This document shows, piece by piece, positions 9,029 to 18,523 of a stretch of 64,000 bases of DNA. A program made the translations under genes and the position numbers. How positions within the stretch are numbered: the first letter of the stretch is position 1; each line of letters starts with the position of its first letter. The notes beneath the pieces are model-generated. The model saw nothing but the letters and a program-made list of their open reading frames with translations. It did not search any database and was not told the DNA's origin. The stretch comes from Falsochrobactrum ovis (GTDB taxonomy: Bacteria; Pseudomonadota; Alphaproteobacteria; Rhizobiales; Rhizobiaceae), in assembly GCF_003259955.1 (NCBI RefSeq), contig NZ_QLMK01000001.1:1-64000 (forward strand), given 5' to 3'.

Positions 9029-10104
9029 GTCTGCGAACCCAGTTCTGTAAGCAATTTCGCCTGATGGTCCGAAATTAGCGCATCAACCAATTCGTCGAGC
9101 TCACCCTCCATCACGCGATCAAGCTTATAGAGCGTCAGATTGATGCGATGGTCCGTTACCCGCCCCTGTGGAAAATTATAGGTCCGGATTCGCTCTGAAC
9201 GATCGCCTGAGCCGACTTGGCTGCGGCGTGATTCTGAGCGCTCACTTTCAGCCTTTTGTCGCTCCATATCAAAAAGCCGAGCGCGCAAAATTTGCATGGC
9301 CCGAGCACGGTTCTGATGCTGCGATTTTTCGGCCTGCACAACCATAACCCCGGTCGGAATATGTGTGATTCGAACCGCTGAGTCAGTCGTATTGACGTGC
9401 TGGCCACCCGCACCCGATGCCCGCATCGTATCGATACGGATATCTTCATTACGAATTTCAATATCAATTTCGGCAGCTTCAGGCAGAACAGCCACAGTTG
9501 CCGCTGAAGTATGAATACGGCCGCCGCCTTCAGTCTCCGGCACACGCTGAACACGGTGCACGCCGGACTCAAATTTCAATTTGGAAAAAACGCCTTTGCC
9601 CGAAACGGTAGCAATAATTTCCTTATACCCACCCGCATCACCGTCGCTGGCCGAAACCAATTCCACCCGCCAACCTTTCTCGCTCGCAAAACGCTCATAC
9701 ATGCGAAAAAGATCGCCGGCAAAAAGGGCAGCCTCAAGCCCCCCGGTGCCCGCTCGGATTTCAAGAATAGCATTTTTCTCGTCGGCCGCATCTTTGGGCA
9801 ACAGAAGAATTTGTATTTCCTGTTCCAAAGTTTCGATACGGTCTTGGACTTCTGGCAATTCTTCATTCGCAAGTGCGCGCATCTCGGCATCAATACCGGG
9901 TTCATCGCGCATGGCACGAAGATCTTGCTCTTCCTTGCGCGCATCGGCTAATTCCCGGATTTTTCCAACAACTTCCTCAAGTTCAGAATATTCTGACGCC
10001 AGTTTAACATAGGTCTCGGAGTCCGGATTATTGGCCATCTGGCTTTCAATCATGGAAAACCGCTTCAAAAGCTGGTCCATCCGGTCCTGCGGCAATGAAA
10101 TCAT
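9025..10104 (-). CDS. prfA: Peptide chain release factor 1
   Basis: RF1 reads UAA and UAG stop codons and triggers hydrolysis of peptidyl-tRNA on the ribosome. The protein is 359 aa. The catalytic GGQ (G233-G234-Q235, in [17 protein letters not shown]) is intact, and the N-terminal helical domain and C-terminal basic region are complete. The start [12 protein letters not shown] matches the family pattern, so I keep 10104 rather than the internal Met at 10080. It is followed, with a 4-base overlap, by prmC, which modifies its GGQ glutamine. A 17-bp tandem duplication lies directly upstream. Confidence 0.98.
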   Translation of the reverse strand: MISLPQDRMDQLLKRFSMIESQMANNPDSETYVKLASEYSELEEVVGKIRELADARKEEQDLRAMRDEPGIDAEMRALANEELPEVQDRIETLEQEIQILLLPKDAADEKNAILEIRAGTGGLEAALFAGDLFRMYERFASEKGWRVELVSASDGDAGGYKEIIATVSGKGVFSKLKFESGVHRVQRVPETEGGGRIHTSAATVAVLPEAAEIDIEIRNEDIRIDTMRASGAGGQHVNTTDSAVRITHIPTGVMVVQAEKSQHQNRARAMQILRARLFDMERQKAESERSESRRSQVGSGDRSERIRTYNFPQGRVTDHRINLTLYKLDRVMEGELDELVDALISDHQAKLLTELGSQT

Positions 10105-10133
10105 TTTTTGGTCCTAGAATTATGGCTGCTCAA

Positions 10134-10167
10134 TACAAATCGGACTATGGGACAAGTCGGACTATGG
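10134..10167. repeat. 17-bp imperfect tandem duplication upstream of prfA
   Basis: Two adjacent copies, 10134-10150 and 10151-10167, share acaa(a/g)tcggactatgg and differ at only a couple of positions. They occupy the 98-base gap between ptsP and prfA, about 30 bases before the prfA start. Confidence 0.8.
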
Positions 10168-10202
10168 ACGTTACATCATCCCTCATTGCGAAAATCCTTT
10201 CG

Positions 10203-12473
10203 CTATAACGGAATATCATTGTCTTTCGCAAATTGAAGCAACAGCTCGCGCAGCGAATGGGATTGGTTAGGCTTATCAAGCTCTTCCCGCAACAACGCGT
10301 TCAGCTTGCTTGCATCAAGCTCGCCGAGCATAGCTTTAACGGGTCCAATTGATGCCGCAGACATAGAGATCGAACGAAAGCCAAGACCGATCAGCGCCAT
10401 TGCAGTAAGCGGTCGTCCCGCCATCTCGCCACAAAGCGTCACTGGCTTGCCGTGACGCTGTCCTGTGTCAACAATATGACGAAGCGTCCGCAAAAAAGCT
10501 GGCGAAAGCTGGTCAAAACGGTCAGAAATCAATGAATTTCCACGATCCACCGCCATCAAAAATTGGAACAGATCGTTAGAGCCGACCGAGACAAAATCAA
10601 CATTGTCCATCAATTCGTCAAGCTGCCAGACCAAGGCTGGAACCTCGACCATTGCCCCAACCTTGACCCTTAATGGCAGATTATAAGCAAAACGCGACAG
10701 GTGACGGACTTCACGATCAATCAACTCGCGCGCGGCTTTCACTTCGCACACTTCCGTCACCATCGGCAACATAAGGCGCAATTCTCGCCCGCCAGCCGCT
10801 TTCAAAAGGGCACGAAGCTGAGTACGCAAAAGCCCCGGACGATCCAGCGTCAAGCGGATGGCACGCCAGCCAAGCGCTGGATTTTCTTCCTGCACCGTGG
10901 TGCGGAAATAGGGCAGCACCTTATCGCCACCAATATCCAACGTCCGAAAAGTCACTGGCTTATTGCCAGCAGCGTCAATTACGGATCGATAAAGCCGCTC
11001 TTGTTGTTCAGCTCTGGGGAAGGTTGATGCCACCATGAACTGTAATTCAGTACGGAAAAGACCAATACCTTCAGCGCCTGAGGCAGCCAATTGTGGCAGA
11101 TCGACCAGAAGCCCCGCATTCATCAAAAGAGCGACTTCAATTCCATCCTTGGTGATCGAAGGTTTCTCGCGCAATTCGCGGTAAAGCGCTTGCCGGCGGG
11201 CGCGAAAGCGCACTTTTTCCGCATAAACGCTTTCTACATCTGCTTGCGGACGAAGATGAACGATCCCTTCATCACCATCGACGATTATCGCATCATTATT
11301 TTCAGCCATGGAGACAACGCCTTTAGCCTGTCCGACCACCGGTATGCCCATGGCCCGCGCCACAATCACCACATGACTGGTTGCTGCGCCATCTTCCAAA
11401 ACGACACCGCGCAAACGTTCGCGTGGATAGTCCAGCAGCTCCGCCGCTCCCATAGAGCGAGCAACAATAATTGCATCTTTTGCCAGAGATTCCGCCATCG
11501 TCTTTATATCGCGCCCCATTAGCTGACGCAGCAAACGATTAGCCAGATCATCAAAATCCGAAAGGCGTTCCCGCATATAAGGATCGGTCAAATGCATCAT
11601 ACGCGCACGCGTATCGCTTTGCACCTTTTCGACCGCAGCTTCCGCTGTGAGCCCATTGTGAATGGCCTCTTCCAGCCGCCGGACCCAACCCCGATCATGC
11701 GCAAACATCCGATAGGCTTCGAGGGCCTCGCGATGCTCGCCTTCAATCGCCACGTCGCGACGCGAAAGCATGTCATCAATCGAAATCCGTAAAGAGCCAA
11801 GCGCGTCTTCGAGCCGGTCGAGTTCAGCCTGGCTGTCTTCATTGAAAAGATTGGTGACCACAATACGCGGTTCATGCAAAACGACATGACCAAGCCCAAT
11901 GCCATCATTGAGCGCAATACCGCCCATATTCATTGGCCGTCCCAAATCCAATTCTATACCCGGACGCGCCAGCCTCAGACCATCCCCGGTTGCGATAATC
12001 TCTGCTAGAACCATCGCAGTCGTCTCAAGTGCTTCCACCTCGTCTTCGCGGTAAGCGCGCTTGGTCCGGTTTTGCACCACCAAAACGCCAAGGGTTCGGC
12101 CTGCGCGCAACACAGGAACACCAAGAAAGGAATTATACGCTTCTTCGCCGGTCTCGGGCAGATAGGCAAATGCTGGGTGGGCCTGTGCATCTGTGAGATT
12201 AAGCGGACGTGCGTTTGCGGCAATTGTACCCACTAGACCCTGCCCCAGCCGCAATTGCGCCAGATGAACCGATTGCGGGTTCAAACCTTCCGTCGCATAA
12301 AGTTCCAGCACGCCATCCGCACGCAAAATATAAAAGGAGCAAACTTCCGCGACCATGTTTTGCGCGATCTCGCGGACAATCCGGTCAAGACGAGCTTGCG
12401 GCTCCAGCGGCTCCGCCATCAATTCGCGCAACCGTTTCAACAGCACGCGGGGACCGGTTGTCAGATCTCGCAT
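10203..12473 (-). CDS. ptsP: Phosphoenolpyruvate-protein phosphotransferase PtsP (enzyme I-Ntr)
   Basis: First enzyme of the nitrogen phosphotransferase relay. It takes phosphate from PEP and passes it to NPr, then to EIIA-Ntr, and so regulates metabolism and envelope traits rather than sugar uptake. The protein is 756 aa. Domains: an N-terminal GAF domain (about 20-165), typical of PtsP and absent from sugar enzyme I; the phosphohistidine domain with active H367 in DGAATSHVVIVARAMGIP; and the PEP-binding TIM barrel with GIGLFRTEL, FRTLDIGGDK, LGWRAIR and LCGEMAG. The organisation lysC-ptsP-prfA-prmC is typical of Rhizobiales. A 270-base gap separates it from lysC, so a separate promoter is likely. 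Confidence 0.96.
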   Translation of the reverse strand: MRDLTTGPRVLLKRLRELMAEPLEPQARLDRIVREIAQNMVAEVCSFYILRADGVLELYATEGLNPQSVHLAQLRLGQGLVGTIAANARPLNLTDAQAHPAFAYLPETGEEAYNSFLGVPVLRAGRTLGVLVVQNRTKRAYREDEVEALETTAMVLAEIIATGDGLRLARPGIELDLGRPMNMGGIALNDGIGLGHVVLHEPRIVVTNLFNEDSQAELDRLEDALGSLRISIDDMLSRRDVAIEGEHREALEAYRMFAHDRGWVRRLEEAIHNGLTAEAAVEKVQSDTRARMMHLTDPYMRERLSDFDDLANRLLRQLMGRDIKTMAESLAKDAIIVARSMGAAELLDYPRERLRGVVLEDGAATSHVVIVARAMGIPVVGQAKGVVSMAENNDAIIVDGDEGIVHLRPQADVESVYAEKVRFRARRQALYRELREKPSITKDGIEVALLMNAGLLVDLPQLAASGAEGIGLFRTELQFMVASTFPRAEQQERLYRSVIDAAGNKPVTFRTLDIGGDKVLPYFRTTVQEENPALGWRAIRLTLDRPGLLRTQLRALLKAAGGRELRLMLPMVTEVCEVKAARELIDREVRHLSRFAYNLPLRVKVGAMVEVPALVWQLDELMDNVDFVSVGSNDLFQFLMAVDRGNSLISDRFDQLSPAFLRTLRHIVDTGQRHGKPVTLCGEMAGRPLTAMALIGLGFRSISMSAASIGPVKAMLGELDASKLNALLREELDKPNQSHSLRELLLQFAKDNDIPL

Positions 12474-12743
12474 GATCCTTAGGGACTCCTCAAAGCGTTG
12501 AGCGCAACAAGGCGCAAGCCGGTATCCAATAACCGTTTGCCTCGCGCCGCGCCAAGTCCTTTGTGAGCATTTTTACCCCCAACGTCCAGCGGTTTCGTCA
12601 TAAATTTTGGCGCAAGCCCAAACCAACAGCGTCACGGACTCGCTCAAGCCCGCGACGCTGTTGTAATTTAGTGCTTTCAAATATTCCGTCGACTCCCCAA
12701 ATGCCTCGTCGGCTACTCAAACGCCGCGCTGGCTAAAATGTGA

Positions 12744-14015
12744 TCATTTATCCAGATCATAGACGCTGTGAAGCGTGCGAACGGCCAGTTCCGCATAAGG
12801 TCCGTCGATCAAAATTGAAATTTTGATTTCCGATGTTGTAATCGCGCGGATATTGATGCCTTTTTCGGCCAACGCCTTAAAAGCCGTGGCAGCAACACCG
12901 GCATGCGAACGCATACCAATGCCGATTACCGAGATTTTAGCCAAGCCTGATTCGGATTGGATCGTATCAAAACCGACATCGCTTTTGGCTTTTTCAAGCG
13001 CCTGAACAGCCTTTTCAAGATCGCCCGACGGAACCGTAAAGGTCATATCCGTCTTTGATCCATCTTCAGAGATATTCTGAACGATCATATCCACATTGAT
13101 ATATTCTTCTGCGAGCGGACCGAAAATAGCCGCCGAAACGCCTGGGCGGTCATTGACGCGCCGAAGCGAAATCTGCGCTTCATCCTTCGCAAAGGCGATA
13201 CCTGTGACGACCTGCTGTTCCACGATTTCTTCCTCGTCGCAAATGAGTGTTCCGGGCGGGTTGATCGGATCGTCCATGCCCGGCGCATCAGGATCCGTAA
13301 AGCTGGAGCGCACAAAAGTGCGAACCTTATGTACCATGGCGAGCTCAACCGAGCGCACTTGTAAAATTTTTGCACCTAGCGAAGCCATTTCGAGCATTTC
13401 TTCAAAAGTAATGCGCGATAGCCGCTTTGCTTTGGGTTCAATGCGCGGGTCAGTGGTATAGACACCATCAACATCCGTGTAGATATCGCAACGATCAGCT
13501 TTTACACCGGCTGCAATAGCCACCGCAGAAGTATCCGATCCGCCTCGACCCAGCGTCGCCACGCGATTATCGGGACCAATACCCTGAAAACCGGCAACAA
13601 CAGCCACTTGTCCCATTTCCATACGGCGCACAATCTCGCTGCCGTCGATTTCCTGAATACGCGCAGCGCCATGGGAATTATTGGTTTTGACAGGGATTTG
13701 CCAGCCCTGCCACGACCGGGCATCAACACCGATTGACTGCAGCGCGATAGCAAGCAACCCACTCGTTACCTGTTCGCCTGATGCAACAATCGTGTCATAT
13801 TCACGCGCATCATAGATGGGAGAGGAGGCGCCGCAGACCTTGGGCATGTTCTGTACCCAGCTGACCAATTCATTGGTCTTGCCAGCCATGGCCGAAACAA
13901 CGACAGCGACTTGGTTGCCGCTGTCGACTTCCCGTTTCACGTGGCGCGCCACATTATAGATGCGTTCCAGATCGGCCACCGAGGTGCCGCCGAATTTCAT
14001 CACGATGCGCGCCAT
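12744..14015 (-). CDS. lysC: Aspartate kinase
   Basis: Phosphorylates L-aspartate, the first step toward lysine, methionine, threonine and diaminopimelate. The protein is 423 aa, normal for the single-chain alphaproteobacterial enzyme. The N-terminal kinase domain begins MARIVMKFGGTSVADLERI. The substrate and nucleotide motifs GRGGSDTSAVAIA and DVDGVYTTDPR are present. Two C-terminal ACT domains (about 270-420) give allosteric control by lysine and threonine. No lysine riboswitch-like leader was evident. The partner lysA lies 27 kb away in this window. Confidence 0.97.
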   Translation of the reverse strand: MARIVMKFGGTSVADLERIYNVARHVKREVDSGNQVAVVVSAMAGKTNELVSWVQNMPKVCGASSPIYDAREYDTIVASGEQVTSGLLAIALQSIGVDARSWQGWQIPVKTNNSHGAARIQEIDGSEIVRRMEMGQVAVVAGFQGIGPDNRVATLGRGGSDTSAVAIAAGVKADRCDIYTDVDGVYTTDPRIEPKAKRLSRITFEEMLEMASLGAKILQVRSVELAMVHKVRTFVRSSFTDPDAPGMDDPINPPGTLICDEEEIVEQQVVTGIAFAKDEAQISLRRVNDRPGVSAAIFGPLAEEYINVDMIVQNISEDGSKTDMTFTVPSGDLEKAVQALEKAKSDVGFDTIQSESGLAKISVIGIGMRSHAGVAATAFKALAEKGINIRAITTSEIKISILIDGPYAELAVRTLHSVYDLDK

Positions 14016-14244
14016 TTTAAGGATACGTCCCGTCTTTTGAAAAATTACTCTTCAGTCCGTCAAAACATTATTTTATTACGACGAACAAGCTCGCGCTCAC
14101 ATAACGAAATTGCTCGGTTTCTGCAAGCGGCTGATTGTAAACTGAAGCAGCTTCTCAATAATTATGCTAAATTCATTTGCGCCTTGACATTCACGCGCTA
14201 CCTTGGGAGGCAGAATTTTACGCCCGCTGCCGCAGGAGAATGAC

Positions 14245-14991
14245 ATGACCGATCCCGCCCGTACTACGATTGATGCTTCCGAAATTGAGCATTTTTCCCG
14301 CATTGCCGCGGAATGGTGGAATCCTCAGGGTAAATTCCGGCCCTTGCACAAATTCAATCCCACCCGCCTTTCCTATATTAGGGAAAAGATCTGTGCACAT
14401 TTTGATCTTGATCCATCCGCAGCGCACCCGTTTGAAGGTCTTCGGATCTTGGATATTGGCTGCGGCGGCGGTCTTCTTTGTGAGCCGATGGCCCGGCTTG
14501 GCGCAACCGTAATAGGCGCAGACGCTTCCGAAACCAATATTGAAGTAGCAAAGATTCACGCCGCTCAAAGCGGAGTCGAGGTTGATTATCGTGCCACCAC
14601 CGCTGAAGCCCTGGCCGAAGCGGGAGAAAAATTTGATGTTGTGCTCAATATGGAAGTGGTCGAACACGTCTCCAATGTTGATCTGTTCATGTCTGCGACC
14701 AGCGAAATGGTAAAACCCGGTGGATTAATGTTCGTCGCCACCATCAACCGAACGCTGAAAGCCTATGGGCTGGCCATTCTTGGCGCTGAATATATTCTGC
14801 GATGGCTGCCGCGTGGCACCCATCAATATGAAAAGCTTGTACGGCCGCAAGAGCTCGAATCAGCACTTTCCTCCAACGGCTTGCGCGTGATCGATAAGGT
14901 CGGTGTGACCTATAATCCCCTGACGGATAGCTGGAGCCGCTCACGCGATCTTGATGTAAATTATATGCTGCTGGCCGAGCGCCCGGCCTGA
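14245..14991 (+). CDS. ubiG: UbiG, ubiquinone biosynthesis O-methyltransferase
   Basis: A SAM-dependent enzyme carrying out both O-methylations in ubiquinone synthesis at the inner membrane. The frame is open from 14203, but the ATG at 14245 has AGGAGA 6 bases upstream and begins the family sequence [21 protein letters not shown], giving 248 aa. Motifs: the [12 protein letters not shown] signature of UbiG, the SAM site [18 protein letters not shown], and EVVEHV. It is divergent from lysC. It converges on the EamA transporter with no gap: its TGA ends at 14991 and the neighbour's stop begins at 14992. Confidence 0.97.
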   Translation: MTDPARTTIDASEIEHFSRIAAEWWNPQGKFRPLHKFNPTRLSYIREKICAHFDLDPSAAHPFEGLRILDIGCGGGLLCEPMARLGATVIGADASETNIEVAKIHAAQSGVEVDYRATTAEALAEAGEKFDVVLNMEVVEHVSNVDLFMSATSEMVKPGGLMFVATINRTLKAYGLAILGAEYILRWLPRGTHQYEKLVRPQELESALSSNGLRVIDKVGVTYNPLTDSWSRSRDLDVNYMLLAERPA

Positions 14992-15873
14992 TCATCCTCG
15001 TTGGGCTCGGGTAGTCATACCCACCCCAACCGCGATAAAACCAGCGCCCGCTAATGTCATCGGCGGGTAGCTTTCCCCCAAAAACATTATGCCCGATAAC
15101 AAGCCCAGCGCCGCCGCGACATAGCTGATCTGGCTTAAATAAATCGGCCCACCCACGACTTGCAGGCGAAAAAATAGTGCGAACATGCCGGCTGAAGAGA
15201 TAGCTTGCGCTATTGTCACTGCGGGAATATCGGCCAATTTATAGATCGGAAATTCAGCCGAAAACAGCAAAACCCCGGCAAGAATCATCAGGGCTGCAAC
15301 CAGGTGGCTGCCTGCCGCAAGTTCCGTCGGGTCCGCATCCTTTGGCCAATCAATTGTGCGATAAACATTTCCGATTGCAAGAAGCAACGGAAGTAAAAGT
15401 GCGGCAGCAATCCATAATGGTTCAGCGGGCTTGCCGACCTCGCCACGTGTAAAGGCAACCATAATCGCCCCGACAAACCCGACCACTATCCCTGCCACAC
15501 CCAGCCTATTGGGCCGCCGCAGACCAAACCCAACTGAGATTAGCAAGGTCAGAACCGGGGATAAAGTATACATGATCCCGGTATAGCCCGCACCCAATCG
15601 CGGTATAGCAGATAGCATTAAAAGATTTGGAAGCGCATAAGAGATAAAGGCGGTAACAAGATAATAGCGCAGTCGGCCTCCAGAAAAACCAATCCGCTTT
15701 TTGCTCAACAGCAAACCGGACCAAAGGATGGTTCCGGCACTTGCAGATACTAAAAAAGCCCACAATACAGCCGGAATACCAGCTTCAGCCGCTATCTTTC
15801 CCAGTGGAAGCACCAAGCCAAGAAAGATACCGGTCCCCAAAAGAAGGAACAGAGGCGAATCCATTATTTTCAT
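14992..15873 (-). CDS. EamA/DMT family transporter
   Basis: An inner-membrane protein of 293 aa with about ten hydrophobic segments in two EamA repeats, the layout of drug/metabolite exporters (RhaT/YdcZ superfamily). The segment FISYALPNLLMLSAIPRLGAGYTGIMYTL is typical of the first repeat's end. The substrate cannot be read from sequence. The start could be 15873 or the Met at 15864. It stands alone on the minus strand, butting against ubiG at its 3' end. Confidence 0.85.
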   Translation of the reverse strand: MKIMDSPLFLLLGTGIFLGLVLPLGKIAAEAGIPAVLWAFLVSASAGTILWSGLLLSKKRIGFSGGRLRYYLVTAFISYALPNLLMLSAIPRLGAGYTGIMYTLSPVLTLLISVGFGLRRPNRLGVAGIVVGFVGAIMVAFTRGEVGKPAEPLWIAAALLLPLLLAIGNVYRTIDWPKDADPTELAAGSHLVAALMILAGVLLFSAEFPIYKLADIPAVTIAQAISSAGMFALFFRLQVVGGPIYLSQISYVAAALGLLSGIMFLGESYPPMTLAGAGFIAVGVGMTTRAQRG

Positions 15874-16016
15874 CCGTCACGCCTCCGACATGCGCCATAG
15901 CTCTCGAAATGCACCGCAATTTCCGTCAAAGAAACAGCAGAATCGCGAACGGTTATAATTAACCCGCAGGCGTATTGGACAAAAACACTTAAATGCCAGA
16001 GCTAGCTAAGACCTAG

Positions 16017-16442
16017 CTAATTATGATCTTCCGGGAAAACTGGTAGCGGCATAACTTCAACGCCATCTTCTAAAAGAGAGCTGACCTCTTCTCGTGAGGC
16101 TTCGCCGTAAATACCCCGCTGTTCAGTCTCCCCAAAATGAATTTTACGCGCTTCTTCGGCGAATTTATCGCCCACATAATCGGCATTTTCCCGCACTTGT
16201 TGGCTAAGCTTTCGCATTTCCTCAAGAGCTTTTTTCTGCATCTCATTAAGGCCCACAGCCAACTTCTCTTTCGATCTGCTGGTGGAAACGGCAGGGGCCA
16301 TTAAGGATTTGCTGACCTGTAAGGACCCGCAGCTAGGGCAGGCAACAAGCTTCATTTCCGCTTGCCGATCGAAATCGGCATTGTTACGAAACCAGCCTTC
16401 AAATTCGTGGCCGTGATCGCAATGTAGCGAAAAGCGGATCAT
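16017..16442 (-). CDS. DUF1178 family protein
   Basis: A 141-aa cytosolic protein of unknown function. The frame is open to 16547, but the start at 16442 (MIRFSLHCDHGHEFEGWF) matches the family N-terminus and sits 4 bases after the nitrilase stop. A zinc-ribbon-like arrangement is visible: C8 with H10/H12, then the later CPSC pair. The middle and C-terminal parts are helical and charged (KALEEMRKLSQQVRENADYVG, FAEEARKIHFGE). The tight junction with the carbon-nitrogen hydrolase gene implies co-translation; the pairing is common in alphaproteobacteria. Confidence 0.88.
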   Translation of the reverse strand: MIRFSLHCDHGHEFEGWFRNNADFDRQAEMKLVACPSCGSLQVSKSLMAPAVSTSRSKEKLAVGLNEMQKKALEEMRKLSQQVRENADYVGDKFAEEARKIHFGETEQRGIYGEASREEVSSLLEDGVEVMPLPVFPEDHN

Positions 16443-16446
16443 GGAT

Positions 16447-17301
16447 TTATGCGTCCTCTTTAGTTTCAGCCAATGCAGTTTTAACCGTAAATTCGCGCGC
16501 ATTTTTGAGGTTTGGCACCTTTGCTCGCGCCGCTGCACTTTCAGCAACGTCTATATCTGCAACAATAACGCCCGGCTCTTCGTGATCAGCCTCGGCCAGA
16601 ACCTTCCCCCAAGGCGAGACGATGATAGAATGGCCATAGGTTTCGCGGCCATCTTCATGCACCCCGCCTTGCGCGGATGAAATAAGAAAAGCGCCGTTTT
16701 CAATGGCACGGGCGCGCTGTAAAACATGCCAATGAGCTTCGCCCGTCTGCCGGGTAAACGCCGCCGGTGCCGTAATCACATTTGCACCAGCCAGCGCCTG
16801 CGCACGGAAAAGCTGCGGGAAACGAATATCATAGCAAACTGCCATGCCAATATTGGCAAAGGGCAATTGTGCAATCACCGTCTCTTCGCCTGGCTGATAG
16901 GTTGCTGATTCGCGCCAGCTCTCACCATTGTCCAGATCAACATCAAACATATGAACCTTGTCATATGTCGCAACCTTCTCGCCGCTAGGCGCGAAAATAG
17001 CACCGCGATTGGCAGCCTTGCCATTGCCCCCATCGATCGCGGTGGAACCAATATGCAGAAAAATCCCATGCTTGCGTGCTAGCTCAGACGCCGCCAAAAA
17101 TACCGGATCATTTGCTTCATCGCGCAAATTTGCGAAAAACACATCACGGTCACGCACCAGCCCGCCGGTCATTTCCGGCGTCTGGACATAATTGGCACCC
17201 TTGGCCACTGCTTCTACAACCAGTTTTTTCAGGTCTTCAACATTGGCATCAATGTCAATGCCCGAACGCATCTGAATGGCTGCCGCACGAAAGCTACCCA
17301 T
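16447..17301 (-). CDS. Carbon-nitrogen hydrolase (nitrilase superfamily, Nit2/omega-amidase-like)
   Basis: A cytosolic amidase of 284 aa. The catalytic triad regions are visible: Glu in QTPEMTGG, Lys in YDKVHMFDVD, and Cys in MAVCYDIRFPQLFR. These contexts resemble the Nit1/Nit2 group, which hydrolyses deaminated glutathione or omega-amides; placement next to a glutaredoxin gene fits a thiol-repair role, though that is inference. It starts 3 bases after the grxC stop and is followed 4 bases later by DUF1178, so the three form a tight operon. Confidence 0.92.
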   Translation of the reverse strand: MGSFRAAAIQMRSGIDIDANVEDLKKLVVEAVAKGANYVQTPEMTGGLVRDRDVFFANLRDEANDPVFLAASELARKHGIFLHIGSTAIDGGNGKAANRGAIFAPSGEKVATYDKVHMFDVDLDNGESWRESATYQPGEETVIAQLPFANIGMAVCYDIRFPQLFRAQALAGANVITAPAAFTRQTGEAHWHVLQRARAIENGAFLISSAQGGVHEDGRETYGHSIIVSPWGKVLAEADHEEPGVIVADIDVAESAAARAKVPNLKNAREFTVKTALAETKEDA

Positions 17302-17304
17302 TGT

Positions 17305-17574
17305 TTAACCCTTCAATTCACCACTTGCCAGGAGGCTATCAAGCTTGCCCTGGCTTTCAAGTGCATAGAGATCGTCGCAACCGCCGACATGCACGGACCC
17401 AACAAAAATTTGCGGAAAAGTGTTACGGCCTGAACGCTCCTGCATTTCAGCCCGCAATTCTGGCGCATTACCCGCATTGATTTCGTTAAATACAGCCCCC
17501 TTGCTATTGAGAAGCTCTTTAGCACGAGTGCAATATGGGCAGCCCGACCGCGTATAGATAGTTATATCAACCAT
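17305..17574 (-). CDS. grxC: Glutaredoxin 3
   Basis: A glutathione-dependent thiol-disulfide oxidoreductase, 89 aa. I choose the ATG at 17574 (MVDITIYTRSGCPYC), which has GGAG upstream, over the frame opening at 17586. The dithiol active site CPYC is C12/C15. The cis-Pro region TFPQIFVG and the glutathione-binding GGCDDL are present. It lies 65 bases after comF and 3 bases before the nitrilase gene. Confidence 0.97.
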   Translation of the reverse strand: MVDITIYTRSGCPYCTRAKELLNSKGAVFNEINAGNAPELRAEMQERSGRNTFPQIFVGSVHVGGCDDLYALESQGKLDSLLASGELKG

Positions 17575-17639
17575 AATAAACTCCAATCATTACTACCTAT
17601 ATAAGCACCAATGCGCTGATCTGGAAGCCCTCCTATTGC

Positions 17640-18431
17640 TCACAATTCAGGTAGAACCCGACTAAAAGTAAGGACATCTACACTGGTTGCCCCTCCGCGC
17701 AAAAGACCGCGAGTTGCGGCTTTCACCGTCGCCCCTGTCGTATAGACATCATCAATCAGTAAAACGCGTCTTCCCCGCACGAGAATTTCGCGCTCCTTTG
17801 GAACACGAAAAGCCCCATCCACATTGCGCCGTCTTTCCTTCAAGCCCAGCCCCACCTGCTGTTGGGTACTGCGTACCCTTTTCAGCGCTTCCGGCGCATA
17901 AGTACATGAGTTGTTTTTCGCTAATGAACGGGCCAGTTCCGCTGACTGGTTAAAGCGGCGTTGCCACATGCGCCAACGATGAAGCGGCACAGGTACGACC
18001 ACATCGCAATCTTCAAGCAATTCGGCACCAGCGCGTTGCATCCACCGCGCCATCCAGGGCGCAAGGTCTGTACGATCATGAAATTTGAGCGACACAACCA
18101 TCCGCTGCGCTGCCCCATGATGCAATACGGCTGATCGTAAACGCCGAAAAGGCGGCGGATCAGCGATTGCTTCCGCACACATGAAATCTTCGCCAAAATC
18201 ATGATTAAAAGGCGACCCCAATACCCGGCAGTAAGGCTTTTCAACAAAACGTAGCTGTGACCAACATTCCGGGCACAGCGTACCGGGCTGTGAGACCTGT
18301 ACCCGGCACCCAATACAAGTGGCAGGAAATAGAATTTCCACACCACTTCGCAAACTCTGTCTTAGAGCGTCCATGGCTTTCAGCCTGAACGCATTAAATA
18401 GACCGTGATGCGGCCTGTCGTCATCCTCCAT
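17640..18431 (-). CDS. comF: ComF family phosphoribosyltransferase-like protein
   Basis: A 263-aa ComF-type protein, linked to DNA uptake in competent species but present widely in non-competent bacteria. The N-terminal zinc finger (CIGC, then LCPECW) and the C-terminal phosphoribosyltransferase fold with the PRPP motif VLLIDDVYTTGATVKA are both present. The start at 18431 gives a His/Asp-rich head; a later Met at 18374 is possible. It heads the comF-grxC-nitrilase-DUF1178 run and is divergent from the methyltransferase gene. Confidence 0.93.
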   Translation of the reverse strand: MEDDDRPHHGLFNAFRLKAMDALRQSLRSGVEILFPATCIGCRVQVSQPGTLCPECWSQLRFVEKPYCRVLGSPFNHDFGEDFMCAEAIADPPPFRRLRSAVLHHGAAQRMVVSLKFHDRTDLAPWMARWMQRAGAELLEDCDVVVPVPLHRWRMWQRRFNQSAELARSLAKNNSCTYAPEALKRVRSTQQQVGLGLKERRRNVDGAFRVPKEREILVRGRRVLLIDDVYTTGATVKAATRGLLRGGATSVDVLTFSRVLPEL

Positions 18432-18483
18432 TGCATTCGCCCCCGATCGAATGCATTTAACCTTAAGTTATTTTATCCATGCG

Positions 18484-18515
18484 GGCCCAAAAGAAAAGTA
18501 GGCCCAAAAGAAAAG
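18484..18515. repeat. 15-bp direct repeat (period 17) at the methyltransferase start
   Basis: Two copies of GGCCCAAAAGAAAAG, at 18484-18498 and 18501-18515, are separated by TA. They lie between the first in-frame ATG (18479) and the preferred ATG (18524), so they are either leader or an Arg/Lys-rich N-terminal extension. Confidence 0.85.
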
Positions 18516-18523
18516 AAAAACCC

